A stretch of DNA of 64,000 bases from the NCBI RefSeq assembly GCF_004365355.1, contig NZ_SODP01000001.1, forward strand, positions 1,929,473-1,993,472, in the 5' to 3' direction. The position numbers and the translations under genes are program-made. Source of the DNA: Kribbella pratensis (GTDB lineage Bacteria; Actinomycetota; Actinomycetes; Propionibacteriales; Kribbellaceae). The notes under the pieces are model-generated. The model saw only the letters and a program-made list of their open reading frames with translations. It searched no databases and was not told the DNA's origin. Shown in pieces: positions 16,533-25,367 of the stretch (its first letter is position 1; each line of letters opens with the position of its first letter).

Positions 16533-16955
16533 ATGTTCACGATCGACACCTCCACCCCCTTCGGCAAGCGCATCGCGCGGCAACTCGACGACGAACGGGT
16601 GGTCTGGCTGACCACGGTGGCCGAATCAGGGACCCCGGCACCGACGCCGGTGTGGTTCCTCTGGCGCGACGACGAGATCCTGATCGGCAGCGAGCCGGGC
16701 AAGGCCAAGCTGCGCAACATCGCCGCCCACCCACAGGTCAGCGTCAACTTCAACGCGACGCACACCGGTGGCGACGTCGGCGTCATCACCGGTACGGCGG
16801 AGATCGAGAGCGCACCGCTCAGTGGCGACGCGCTCGCGGCGTACAACACGAAGTACGCCGACGACATCGCGAGGCTGGGGATGACTCCGGACCAGTTTCA
16901 TGCGTCGTACTCGGTCCTGATCCGGATCACCCCTCGGAAACTGCGCGGTTTCTGA
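16533..16955 (+). CDS. PPOX-class F420-dependent oxidoreductase-like protein
   Basis: This 140-residue split-barrel flavin/F420-binding fold resembles the TIGR03667 group: RIARQLDDERVVWLTTVAE at the start, then TPVWFLWRDDEILIGSEPGKAKLRNI, then NFNATHTGGDVGVITGTAEI. Related actinobacterial proteins use reduced F420 to reduce diverse substrates, but the substrate here is unknown. It lies 10 nt after the CoA-binding gene, so the two are probably one operon. Confidence 0.8.
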   Translation: MFTIDTSTPFGKRIARQLDDERVVWLTTVAESGTPAPTPVWFLWRDDEILIGSEPGKAKLRNIAAHPQVSVNFNATHTGGDVGVITGTAEIESAPLSGDALAAYNTKYADDIARLGMTPDQFHASYSVLIRITPRKLRGF

Positions 16956-16966
16956 TCCAGTGCGGT

Positions 16967-17215
16967 TTAGTTGAGGTAGCCCTCGACGGTGTCGGCCGAA
17001 CGGGGCTTCGCGTCGTCGGGGTTCTCACCGAACTCACGCCGGGCACGCCGCTGGCGAAGCAAGTCCCAGCACTGGTCCAGCTCGACCTCGACGGCCTTCA
17101 GCCGGGCATGCTCGTCCGCGTCACTGATCTGACCGGCGGCGTGCTTGTTACGAAGCTCCTTCTCCTCCGCGACCAGGTCGTCGATGCGCTCGATGATGCT
17201 CTTGTCGTCAGTCAT
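16967..17215 (-). CDS. DUF2630 family protein
   Basis: This 82-residue, highly charged, mostly helical protein (MTDDKSIIERIDDLVAEEKE, then a heptad-like region to about 60) is typical in length and sequence for DUF2630, a family of unknown function in actinobacteria. Its ATG overlaps the stop of the FetB-like gene as ATGA, so it is the last gene of a three-gene operon with the acyl-CoA synthetase and the permease. It ends convergently with the PPOX gene. Confidence 0.8.
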   Translation of the reverse strand: MTDDKSIIERIDDLVAEEKELRNKHAAGQISDADEHARLKAVEVELDQCWDLLRQRRARREFGENPDDAKPRSADTVEGYLN

Positions 17216-17979
17216 GCCTGAACGGTACGCCCGTCCGGTAGGTGGGAGCGGGATAGGAGCTCGGTGAGGACGAGGATGGCGAGGGCCTCGGCTGCGATCA
17301 AGCCGAGGAGGACGACGAGTTGGAGGGCGGCGGCCTGGGTGGGGGAGGCGCCGCCCAGGACCATGCCGACGAAGGCGCCGGGGAGCGTGACCAGGCCGAC
17401 CGTGCGGGTCTGATCGAGCGCCGGCAGGAGGGCGTCACCCGCGACCGCACCGACGACGAGCTTGAACGCGTCCGGCTGGAGCAGACCGATCGACAGCCCG
17501 GCCTCGAACTCGCCGTAGCGGGTCGCGTACTCGCTGAGCACGCGCCGACCGGCCAGGGTTGTTGCCGTCATCGCGCCGCCGACGATGATGCCGCCCATCG
17601 GCAGGATGCTCGCCGGGTTCCGCGGTACGACGCCGGGCAGAATGAGCAGCAGCAGTACGGCGAACGCACCCGAGCCGATCGCCGCCGCGCAGTACGCCCA
17701 TTGCCCCGGGATGACTGCGGTCTGATGCAGTCGCCGCGTGCTCGTCACCGTGGCGACAACGAACATCAGCAGGACGAACGCGATCGCGCCGATCGTGTGC
17801 TGCAGCGCGAACCCGACCACCACTCCGACGGCGGCCAACTGCACGACCGCGCGCAGCGCCGCGGTGACGATGCCCCTGTCGTGCCGCAGACCGGCGTACC
17901 GGGACGCGGCGACACCTATCGCGATCAGCAAGGGCAGGACGACGAGGGCCGACCAGCCCAAGCCGGTATGGAACGACAT
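17212..17979 (-). CDS. FetB/UPF0014-family ABC permease
   Basis: This 255-residue integral membrane protein has about seven hydrophobic spans. It shows UPF0014 features: ALRAVVQLAAVGVVVG near residue 45, PMGGIIVGGAMTATTLAGRR near 130, and LPGAFVGMVLGGASPTQAA near 200. E. coli FetB works with ATPase FetA in iron homeostasis, but no FetA-type ATPase lies nearby, so the substrate is unassigned. It starts directly after the acyl-CoA synthetase stop with no gap. Confidence 0.78.
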   Translation of the reverse strand: MSFHTGLGWSALVVLPLLIAIGVAASRYAGLRHDRGIVTAALRAVVQLAAVGVVVGFALQHTIGAIAFVLLMFVVATVTSTRRLHQTAVIPGQWAYCAAAIGSGAFAVLLLLILPGVVPRNPASILPMGGIIVGGAMTATTLAGRRVLSEYATRYGEFEAGLSIGLLQPDAFKLVVGAVAGDALLPALDQTRTVGLVTLPGAFVGMVLGGASPTQAAALQLVVLLGLIAAEALAILVLTELLSRSHLPDGRTVQA

Positions 17980-19695
17980 CTACTTGAAGTCGGCCTCGTC
18001 GTAGGTGTTCCCCGCGCCACTCTCCACCTTCGCCGCCTCGTCCGCGCGCAGCTCGACCCGCCGGATCTTGCCGGAGATCGTCTTCGGCAGCTCGGCGAAC
18101 TCGAGCCGCCGGATCCGCTTGTACGGCGCCAGGTGCTCGCGGCAGAACGCCAGGATCTCGCCGGCCAGCTCCCGCGACGGCTCGTGTCCGGCTGCGAGGA
18201 CGACGTACGCCTTCGGAACGGCGAGCCGGACCGGGTCCGGTGACGGTACGACGGCCGCCTCGGCGACCGCGGGGTGCTCGATCAGCACCGACTCCAGCTC
18301 GAACGGCGAGATCCGGTAGTCGCTGGCCTTGAACACGTCGTCCGAGCGTCCGACGTACGTGATGTAGCCGTCCGCGTCCCGGCTCGCGACGTCGCCGGTG
18401 TGGTAGTACCCGTTGCGCATCACCTCGGCGGTCAGCTCGTCGGCGTCCCGATAGCCGCGCATCAACGGGACCGGCGCGGGCGCCAGCTCGATGCAGATCT
18501 CCCCGTCGTCGCCGATCACGTCGGTCGCCGGGTCGATCAGCGCGATGCTGTACCCGGGCAGCGGGCGGCCCATCGAGCCGAGCTTCACCGGCTGACCAGG
18601 TGTGTTGCCGATCTGCGCGGTCGTCTCGGTCTGGCCGTACCCGTCCCGGATCGTGATGTCCCAGGCGTTGCGGACCTGCTCGATCACCTCGGGGTTGAGC
18701 GGCTCACCGGCCGAGATGCATTCGCGGATCTGTACGTCGACCGCGGACAGGTCGGCCTGGATCAGCATCCGCCACACCGTCGGCGGCGCACAGAACGTGG
18801 TCACGCCGTACTCCTGCAGGACCTGGAGCATCCGCTCGGCGTTGAAGCGCGTGTAGTTGTAGAGGAAGACGGTCGCACCGGCGTTCCACGGCGCGAACAC
18901 GTTGCTCCACGAGTGCTTGGCCCAGCCGGGCGACGACACGTTGAGGTGTACGTCGCCGGGCTGCAGACCGATCCAGTACATCGTGGACAGGTGGCCCAGC
19001 GGGTAGCTGACCTGCGTGTGCTCGACCAGCTTCGGCTGACTCGTCGTACCGGACGTGAAGTACAGCAGCAGCGAGTCGTCCGCAGCGGTGTCGACCTCCG
19101 GGACCGGACCGTTGTAGCTCTCGGTGTCGGCGTACTGCAACCAGCCCTCGGCCGCTGAGCCGACAGCGCTGACAGCTCCGACGGCGACGCGGATGCAGTG
19201 GTCCGCGATCCCGGCGTACCGTCCGGCGTCAGCTCCGCTCGTGACGACGGCGCGGACATTGCCGCGGGAGATGCGGTCGGCGAGGTCGGCGTCGGTGAGC
19301 AGGGTGGTCGCGGGAATCATCACCGCGCCGGCCCGGATACAGCCGAGCATCGTCTCCCAGAGCTCCACCTGGTTGCCGAGCACGATCAGCACGCGATCGC
19401 CCGGCTTCAGGCTCGCCTGGGTGAGCCAGCCGGCGACTTGGCGGGACCGCTGGGCCATCTCGGCGTACGTCCGGGAGGTGACCTGGCCGTCCTCCTCGAC
19501 GATCGTCAGCGCGGCCACCTCGGGCTGCTCGATGGCGAGCGCGTCGAACCAGTCGCGCGCCCAGTTGAACCGCTCGAACGCGGGCCACTTGAAGTCCCGG
19601 TACGCCGTCTCGTAGTCGTCCCGATGCGCCACCAGGAAGTCCCGGGCCGCCCGGAACTCCCGGGTCACCGCCGAGGTGCTCTGCTCCGTCGCCAT
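17980..19695 (-). CDS. AMP-binding acyl-CoA synthetase (acetyl/medium-chain type)
   Basis: This 571-residue adenylate-forming enzyme activates a carboxylic acid to its CoA thioester via an acyl-AMP. The P-loop-like motif is LLYFTSGTTSQPKLVEH, the adenylate motif GYGQTET, the hinge region YHTGDVASRDADGYITYVGR with KASDYRISPFELE, and the catalytic lysine is in LPKTISGKIRR. The layout resembles medium-chain acyl-CoA synthetases of the AcsM type rather than Acs. I used the ATG at 19695 (MATEQSTSAV); one at 19704 lies three codons upstream. The acid substrate cannot be read from sequence. Confidence 0.85.
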   Translation of the reverse strand: MATEQSTSAVTREFRAARDFLVAHRDDYETAYRDFKWPAFERFNWARDWFDALAIEQPEVAALTIVEEDGQVTSRTYAEMAQRSRQVAGWLTQASLKPGDRVLIVLGNQVELWETMLGCIRAGAVMIPATTLLTDADLADRISRGNVRAVVTSGADAGRYAGIADHCIRVAVGAVSAVGSAAEGWLQYADTESYNGPVPEVDTAADDSLLLYFTSGTTSQPKLVEHTQVSYPLGHLSTMYWIGLQPGDVHLNVSSPGWAKHSWSNVFAPWNAGATVFLYNYTRFNAERMLQVLQEYGVTTFCAPPTVWRMLIQADLSAVDVQIRECISAGEPLNPEVIEQVRNAWDITIRDGYGQTETTAQIGNTPGQPVKLGSMGRPLPGYSIALIDPATDVIGDDGEICIELAPAPVPLMRGYRDADELTAEVMRNGYYHTGDVASRDADGYITYVGRSDDVFKASDYRISPFELESVLIEHPAVAEAAVVPSPDPVRLAVPKAYVVLAAGHEPSRELAGEILAFCREHLAPYKRIRRLEFAELPKTISGKIRRVELRADEAAKVESGAGNTYDEADFK

Positions 19696-19717
19696 GTCGC
19701 GCACATTACCTATTCAG

Positions 19718-20764
19718 TCACGCGTTCAGTGCCAGAACAGCTCCCGCCACGACCAACGGCGTCAGAATCAGACCACGCCACAGGAACGACCACCACGAGA
19801 TGTCGACGCGCGCGGCGTCGCAGCGGGCTCGCCACAGGAGCGTGGCGAGTGAGCCCCAGAGAGTGAGCAGGCACCCGCAGTTGACGCCGATCAGCAGCGC
19901 CATCATCCGGTGCGGGCTGCTGGAAGCGACCGGCTCCATCGCGAGGTACGCCGGCAGGTTGTCGAACAGGTTCGCGCCGACGGCAGCAGTCGCGCTCAAC
20001 CGGAGTTCGGACGTCGTCCCGGCGATCCGCCGGAGCAGATCCTCGAGCCCGTGCTTGCTGAGGAACCCGACCACGGTGAACAGCACCACGACCGTGATGA
20101 CGAGCTTGTACGGGATCAGCGACCACCGCAGCGCGCTGCGCCGCCGGATAGCGAACAGGACCACCAGCGTGATCGCCCCGATGCTGGCCGGCCAGGCGAC
20201 CTCCACGCCGGACACGAACGCGGGCCCCATCAGCACACACACGCCCGCCGAGCCCCAGAACAGCACCTTGTCCTCGACCGGTGGAGTCTGCGGTACGGCG
20301 TACGTCCGGCGCAGGTCGCGATGGAAGAGCGTCGCGAGTACGACGACTGTGATCAGGATCGACGCGATCGCCGGACGCCAGCTCACCGAGATGAACGAGG
20401 TGTCCAACTGGCGGAACTGATGGAGGGCGAGCAGGTTCGTGAGATTGGACACGGGCAGCAGCAACGACGCCGTGCCGGCCAGCCAGACGGTCGTGAACGC
20501 GAACAGCTTCGGCGGGATCTCCAGCTGCCGGGCCATCGACAGCACGACCGGGGTCAGCAGCACCGCGCAGGTGTCCAACGACAGCACGATGGTGAGGCCG
20601 GTGGCGAGCGCGACAACCAGCAGCCAGAGCCGCCAGACCCGGCCCCGGGCGAGGTGCGCGGCCTCCCGTGCCGCGACGTCGAACACCTTGGCCTGGTCGG
20701 CCAGCTCGGCGATGACGGTCACGGCAATCAGGAACACCAGCACCGGCGCGATCCGCTCGACCAA
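19718..20764 (-). CDS. ArsB/SLC13-type anion transporter
   Basis: This 348-residue membrane protein has about ten spans and the ArsB/NhaD fold signature: LSLDTCAVLLTPVVLSMAR in the first half and GANLFDNLPAYLAMEP in the second, two inverted-repeat halves each with a helix hairpin. The family covers arsenite efflux and other anion exchangers; no arsR or arsC lies beside it, so arsenite is only a possibility. The TTG start at 20764 is supported by GGAGG 9 nt upstream. It is somewhat shorter than ArsB (about 400-430). Confidence 0.75.
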   Translation of the reverse strand: MVERIAPVLVFLIAVTVIAELADQAKVFDVAAREAAHLARGRVWRLWLLVVALATGLTIVLSLDTCAVLLTPVVLSMARQLEIPPKLFAFTTVWLAGTASLLLPVSNLTNLLALHQFRQLDTSFISVSWRPAIASILITVVVLATLFHRDLRRTYAVPQTPPVEDKVLFWGSAGVCVLMGPAFVSGVEVAWPASIGAITLVVLFAIRRRSALRWSLIPYKLVITVVVLFTVVGFLSKHGLEDLLRRIAGTTSELRLSATAAVGANLFDNLPAYLAMEPVASSSPHRMMALLIGVNCGCLLTLWGSLATLLWRARCDAARVDISWWSFLWRGLILTPLVVAGAVLALNA

Positions 20765-20840
20765 TATCCACGACCTCCGAGGTGACTGTGTGAGTACGCT
20801 TACCAGGTGACTCTCTTGATGCCACGACTCCGTCGCGGCG

Positions 20841-20931
20841 GGTCATGGGGCTGGTGCTCCCGGTCTTCCCTCGTCGCTCCAGTCGCTGCGCTCCCTGCGC
20901 TCCTCGGTCCAGACCGGGAGGCCCCATGACC
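20841..20931 (+). repeat. Start-codon-containing hairpin upstream of the Pat-type gene
   Basis: The left arm GGTCATGGGGC (20841-20851) plus CTCCCGGTCT (20857-20866), separated by a 5-nt bulge, pairs perfectly with AGACCGGGAG (20911-20920) plus GCCCCATGACC (20921-20931), a 21-bp stem. The right arm contains both the GGGAG ribosome binding site and the ATG (20926). The 44-nt loop carries repeated GCTGCGCTCC-like words. Folding would hide the start of translation. A similar design precedes the rhodanese gene at 31.95 kb. Confidence 0.65.
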
Positions 20932-23634
20932 AAGGGCCAGTATGACCACGAGCTGCCGGACGGCTATCCGGCGGAGTACGAGGCCGATGTCGTCCTGCGG
21001 GACGGCGCGACCGCGCATCTGCGTCCGATCACGCCCTCCGACGCCGAGCTCCTGGTGGCGTTCTACGCCCGGGTGTCCGAGCAATCGAAGTACTACCGCT
21101 TCTTCGCCCCGTACCCACAGCTGTCGGACCGGGATGTGGCGAGGTTCACCACCGTCGATTACCACGACCGGCTCGCGCTGATCGTCACGGTCGGTGACGA
21201 GATGATCGGCGTCGGCCGGTACGAGCGGACCGGACGGAGTACGGCGGAGGTCGCGTTCCTGATCGAGGACGCGCACCAGGGCCGCGGGCTCGGCCAACTG
21301 CTCCTCGAGCACCTGGCGCAGGCCGCCCGCGAGAACGGCATCCACCGGTTCGTGGCCGAGGTGCTGCCGGACAACCGGAAGATGATCACGGTCTTCGCCG
21401 AGGCCGGGTACAAGGTTGCTCGCGAGTTCGAGGACGGCGTGATCATGGTCGAGTTCGACATCGCGCCGACCGACACCTCGTTCGGCGTTATGCAGGCCCG
21501 TGAGCAGCGGTCCGAGGCACTGTCGATCGCGCGGCTGCTGACCCCGTCGTCAGTCGCGGTCATCGGCGCGAGCCGGCGTCAGGGCACGATCGGCAACGCG
21601 CTGTTGCGCAACCTCCGCGACGGCGGGTTCCCGGGCCGGTTGTACGCCGTGAACACCGACACCCAAGCCATGCCTGGTACCGAGATCGAGGGCGTCCCGG
21701 CGTACCCCACAATCCGCGAAGTGAGCGACACGGTCGACCTGGCGGTGGTCGCGGTCAAGGCGGAGATGGTCGCGGACGTCGTCCTGGACTGTGCGGCCAA
21801 GGGCGTGCGCGGGCTGGTCGTGGTGTCCAGCGGGTTCGCCGAGATCGGGGACGAAGGGCGGAAGCGGCAGCGCTACCTTGTGGGTCTGGCGCGCTCGTAC
21901 GGCATGCGCGTCATCGGCCCGAACGCGCTCGGTGTGATCAACACGGCGGACGGGGTCTCGCTGAACGCGACGCTCTCGCCGTTGATGCCGAGCAAGGGCC
22001 GGGTCGCGTTCTTCTGCCAGTCCGGCGCGCTCGGCGTACCGATCCTGGCCGATATGGTCGGTCGTGGCCTCGGCCTGTCGACCTTCGTCTCGGCCGGGAA
22101 CCGCGCGGACGTCTCGGGCAACGACCTGATGCAGTTCTGGTACTCCGACGAGGCCACCGAGGTCGTGCTGCTGTACCTCGAGTCGCTCGGCAACCCACGC
22201 AAGTTCAGCCGGGTCGCGCGCCGGCTGGCCGGTCGCAAGCCGGTGATCGCGCTGAAGTCCGGGCGGGCGACCCAGGGCGTGCCGGTCGGGCAGATGGTCC
22301 GGCGCAGTCAGTTGCCGCCAGCAACGATCGAGTCGCTGTTCCGGCAGAGCGGCCTGATCGGGGTGGACACCACCGGTGAGCTGTTCGACGTTGCGCAGCT
22401 GCTCGCGCACCAGCCACTGCCGAAAGGCCGCCGCGTCGCGATCGTCTCGAACTCCGACGCGCTGACCCTGCTCGCCCTCGACACAATGGCCGGCTGCGGT
22501 CTCGACGTAGCCGGCGACCCGCACAACCTGAGCCCGGACGCGACCGCTTCGGACTTCGGCGTGGCCCTGTCCGAGGTGTTCGCCGACGACCGTGTGCATT
22601 CGGTGGTGGTCATCTACACGCCGCCCGTGCAGTCCAACGGCGCCGAGGTCGCGCAGGTCCTGGCAGCAGCAGCCGCCGGGTCGGACAAGCCGGTGGTGTC
22701 GACCTTCCTCGCCTCCCGCAGCGTGCCCGCCGAGCTCCGCGTCCCCGACGAAGACGGTGGTGCCGCGCGCGGATCGATCCCGTCGTTCCTCAACCCGCAG
22801 TACGCCGTGGGCGCGCTCGCGAAGGCAACGCAGTACGCCGAGTGGCGCAGGCGCTCGGACAGCCGGATCCCGGATCTGCCGGACGTGGACACCGCCGGGG
22901 GAGAGGACTTCGTCGCGGAGTTCCTGCAGCGTCATCCCGGTGGCGCTGATCTCGACGAGGCCGACCGCCAGCGCCTGCTGAGCTTCTACGGGATCACGGT
23001 GCTGCCGGCCTTCCCGGTGCTGAGCGCGGACGAGGCGGTCGACCGGGCCGCGGACCTCGGGTTCGAGGTGATCCTGAAGGCGACGGCGGAGCAGTGGCGG
23101 ATGCGGCCCGACCTGGCCGACATCTGGCGGCACATCCACGACGAGGACGACATGCGGGCGGCCTGGGCGGAGATGACCCAGACGTTCGGCGTCGCGTCGG
23201 ATCCGGGGCGGGCGCAGTTCGTCGTCCAGAAGATGGCGCCGCCGGGGGTGCCGGTCGTGATCTCGACGATCGAGGACGTGTCGTTCGGACCGGTCGTCAC
23301 GTTCGGGCTTTCCGGGGTGGCGACGGACCTGCTCGGCGACCGGTCGTACCGGATGCCGCCGCTGACCACGCGGGACGCGGCCGAGATGGTGCGGGAGGTG
23401 AAGGCGTCGCCGCTGCTGTACGGCTACCGCGGTTCGGACCCGGTTGACATCTCCGCGATCGAGAACCTGCTGCACCGGGTCTCCCGGCTGACCCTCGACC
23501 TCGAGGAGGTCGTCCGACTCGATCTGCGCTCGGTCCTGGTCTCCGCCCAGGGCGCCTGCGTCCTCGACACCCGGGTCCGGATCGCCCCGAACGAGAAGCC
23601 GCGTCAGGACACCCCGGCCCGCCGCCTGACGTAG
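20926..23634 (+). CDS. Pat-type protein acetyltransferase: GNAT + NDP-forming acyl-CoA synthetase domains
   Basis: This 902-residue protein probably acetylates and inactivates acyl-CoA synthetases at the catalytic lysine. The N-terminal GNAT domain (about 15-170) has the acetyl-CoA loop EDAHQGRGLGQLLLEHL. A CoA-binding Rossmann domain (about 200-330), succinyl-CoA-synthetase-like domains (to about 640) and an ATP-grasp domain (about 665-895) follow. GNAT-first order is the type II Pat arrangement known in Streptomyces, opposite to Salmonella Pat. The ATG at 20926 follows GGGAG. An acyl-CoA synthetase gene, a plausible substrate, lies 1.2 kb away on the other strand. Confidence 0.88.
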   Translation: MTKGQYDHELPDGYPAEYEADVVLRDGATAHLRPITPSDAELLVAFYARVSEQSKYYRFFAPYPQLSDRDVARFTTVDYHDRLALIVTVGDEMIGVGRYERTGRSTAEVAFLIEDAHQGRGLGQLLLEHLAQAARENGIHRFVAEVLPDNRKMITVFAEAGYKVAREFEDGVIMVEFDIAPTDTSFGVMQAREQRSEALSIARLLTPSSVAVIGASRRQGTIGNALLRNLRDGGFPGRLYAVNTDTQAMPGTEIEGVPAYPTIREVSDTVDLAVVAVKAEMVADVVLDCAAKGVRGLVVVSSGFAEIGDEGRKRQRYLVGLARSYGMRVIGPNALGVINTADGVSLNATLSPLMPSKGRVAFFCQSGALGVPILADMVGRGLGLSTFVSAGNRADVSGNDLMQFWYSDEATEVVLLYLESLGNPRKFSRVARRLAGRKPVIALKSGRATQGVPVGQMVRRSQLPPATIESLFRQSGLIGVDTTGELFDVAQLLAHQPLPKGRRVAIVSNSDALTLLALDTMAGCGLDVAGDPHNLSPDATASDFGVALSEVFADDRVHSVVVIYTPPVQSNGAEVAQVLAAAAAGSDKPVVSTFLASRSVPAELRVPDEDGGAARGSIPSFLNPQYAVGALAKATQYAEWRRRSDSRIPDLPDVDTAGGEDFVAEFLQRHPGGADLDEADRQRLLSFYGITVLPAFPVLSADEAVDRAADLGFEVILKATAEQWRMRPDLADIWRHIHDEDDMRAAWAEMTQTFGVASDPGRAQFVVQKMAPPGVPVVISTIEDVSFGPVVTFGLSGVATDLLGDRSYRMPPLTTRDAAEMVREVKASPLLYGYRGSDPVDISAIENLLHRVSRLTLDLEEVVRLDLRSVLVSAQGACVLDTRVRIAPNEKPRQDTPARRLT

Positions 23635-24128
23635 ATGCCGTTCTCACGGTGCAGCAGCTGTGCGTCGACGAGGCCTCGCCGAAGGGCGGCGTGGTCCGGG
23701 TGCCAGCGGTTCAGCAGTTCGTTGACCTCGGCCTCGGGGTAGGCCCGCCCGACCTCGAACGTCTCGACCAGATACTCGAGAACGACCTGATACTTGTCCG
23801 GGTACGTCGGGAAGTGCGTCAGCCGCCCGTCGCGGATGAACGACTTCAGCACGTTGTCCCGGTCCGGATCCGGGTCGAGCGGCACCCGCTCGGGGCGGCT
23901 CTCACGGACGGCGTCCTTGAACGCGGCCTCGTCCGCCGTGAAGCCGTCGCGGGTGGCTTCGATCAGCCCGCCCTTGGTCAGCCGCTGCAGTGCCTTCGCC
24001 ACGACCGGCGCGGCGAGTCCGGTGCTCCCGGCAACCTGCTCGGGAGTGGAGGCGCCGAGGACGATCGCGGAGTACGTCCGCAACCTCGACGGTTCGGCCA
24101 GCAGACCACAGAGCTGATCGGCGTTCAT
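23604..24128 (-). CDS. DUF2087 protein with ArsR-like helix-turn-helix
   Basis: This 174-residue protein has an N-terminal winged-helix region (LLAEPSRLRTYSAIVLGAST, then GLAAPVVAKALQRLTKGGLI). The C-terminal DUF2087 domain has FIRDGRLTHFPTYPDKYQVV, YPEAEVNELLNRWHPDHAAL and RRGLVDAQLLHRENGIYVRR. It is probably a DNA-binding regulator; the ligand is unknown. The ATG at 24128 has TAGCGT 7 nt upstream, so the mRNA is predicted leaderless. Its 3' end overlaps the Pat gene tail-to-tail by 31 bp. Confidence 0.8.
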   Translation of the reverse strand: MNADQLCGLLAEPSRLRTYSAIVLGASTPEQVAGSTGLAAPVVAKALQRLTKGGLIEATRDGFTADEAAFKDAVRESRPERVPLDPDPDRDNVLKSFIRDGRLTHFPTYPDKYQVVLEYLVETFEVGRAYPEAEVNELLNRWHPDHAALRRGLVDAQLLHRENGIYVRRRAGVS

Positions 24129-24135
24129 ACATTTC

Positions 24136-24166
24136 ACGCTAACGACGGCCGCAACCCGATTATGAT
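24136..24166. promoter_or_regulatory. Divergent leaderless promoters (DUF2087 gene / P1 peptidase)
   Basis: On the minus strand TAGCGT (24141-24136) ends 7 nt before the ATG at 24128. On the plus strand TATGAT (24161-24166) ends 7 nt before the ATG at 24174. Both match TANNNT at leaderless spacing. The upstream ATG at 24162 lies inside the plus-strand hexamer, so 24174 is the likelier peptidase start. Confidence 0.55.
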
Positions 24167-24173
24167 CCGCCGT

Positions 24174-25229
24174 ATGCAGCCTGGCCCGCACAATGCGATC
24201 ACCGATGTCCCCGGAGTGCTTGTCGGTCAGGTGGAGCGCCTCGATGCGCCGTACCTGACCGGTACGACGGTCATTTACCTGCCGGCGACTGCTGTCGCCG
24301 GTGTCGACGTCCGCGGCGGAGCGCCCGGAACCCGTGAGACGGATCTGCTCTCGCCGGTGAACTCGAACGGCGGCGTGAACGCGATCGTGCTGACCGGCGG
24401 GAGCGCGTTCGGTCTCGATACCGCGGGCAGTGTGATGCGCTGGCTGGAGGAGCGTGGCGAGGGTGTGCGCGTCGGCCAGGGCGAGTACGACGTGGTGCCG
24501 ATCGTGCCGACCGCGGTCATCTTCGACCTCGCCCGCGGCGGCGACTTCAAGGCCCGGCCCGAGTCGTCCTGGGGTGCGGACGCGATCGCCGCCGCCACGG
24601 ACGGACCGGTTGCCCTGGGCAACCATGGCGCCGGCGCCGGAGCGCGTGCCCGCTCGTTGAAGGGTGGTGTCGGCTCGGCCAGCGTGCGGCTGGACGACGG
24701 TACGACGGTCGGCGTACTGGTGATCGTCAACGCGGCCGGCTCGACGGTCGACGCCGACGGCAACTTGTACGGCGCGCGCCTCGGGATCGGTGACGAGTTC
24801 AGCCATCTGCGGACGCCGGTCGAGCCGCCGCCACCCGCCGCGCCCGGTCGCAACCTGATCCCGGGGCCGCCGATGAACACCGTGATCGCCGTGGTGGCGA
24901 CCGACGTACCGCTCGACAAGGCGGCGACCAAGCGGATGGCGATGGTCGCGCACGACGGTCTGGCGCGGGCGATCGATCCGATCCACACGCTCGTCGACGG
25001 CGACAGCATCTTCGCTGTGTCGACCCGGACGGCCGACGACGACCGGCCCCGGCTGAGCCTCACCGATCCGATGGCGTTGGGGCAGCTCGAGACGCTCTAC
25101 GCCGCCGGTGCGCGCACGTTGTCGCGGGCGATCGTGCACGCGATGCTCAACGCCGAATCGGTGGAGACTCCGGCGGGCATGATCCCTAGCTACCGCGACG
25201 CGTATCCGTCGGCGTTCAGCACCGACTGA
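24174..25229 (+). CDS. P1 family peptidase (DmpA/S58-like aminopeptidase)
   Basis: This 351-residue enzyme belongs to the DmpA/P1 family of N-terminal-nucleophile aminopeptidases that self-cleave into two chains. Family features are NAITDVPGVLVGQVE at the start, VNAIVLTGGSAFGLDTAGSV near residue 75, GNHGAGAGARARSLKGGVGS near 160, and MNTVIAVVATDVPLDK near 240. I did not assign the autoprocessing residue. The start is set by the leaderless promoter. There is no signal peptide, so it acts in the cytoplasm. A strong hairpin follows the stop. Confidence 0.85.
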   Translation: MQPGPHNAITDVPGVLVGQVERLDAPYLTGTTVIYLPATAVAGVDVRGGAPGTRETDLLSPVNSNGGVNAIVLTGGSAFGLDTAGSVMRWLEERGEGVRVGQGEYDVVPIVPTAVIFDLARGGDFKARPESSWGADAIAAATDGPVALGNHGAGAGARARSLKGGVGSASVRLDDGTTVGVLVIVNAAGSTVDADGNLYGARLGIGDEFSHLRTPVEPPPPAAPGRNLIPGPPMNTVIAVVATDVPLDKAATKRMAMVAHDGLARAIDPIHTLVDGDSIFAVSTRTADDDRPRLSLTDPMALGQLETLYAAGARTLSRAIVHAMLNAESVETPAGMIPSYRDAYPSAFSTD

Positions 25230-25257
25230 CATCTACTGACGCCGACTGACACGGACT

Positions 25258-25281
25258 GGCGTACGACTTGGGTCGTACGCC
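25258..25281 (+). terminator. Terminator after the P1 peptidase gene
   Basis: GGCGTACGAC (25258-25267) and GTCGTACGCC (25272-25281) form a perfect 10-bp stem with a TTGG tetraloop, 29 nt after the stop codon. Confidence 0.75.
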
Positions 25282-25367
25282 GACCTGCCGAAAGGTGTCG
25301 GAAGACGACGGCAAGACCGGTCCGCAGGCCGACGATCGCGGGCGCTGTCGACGGAAAGCTCTAGGCT

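Noticed and set aside
21550..23475. 641-residue antisense frame inside the Pat gene
   Set aside because: Composition is typical of shadow frames, and the plus strand carries conserved GNAT, CoA-binding and ATP-grasp motifs.
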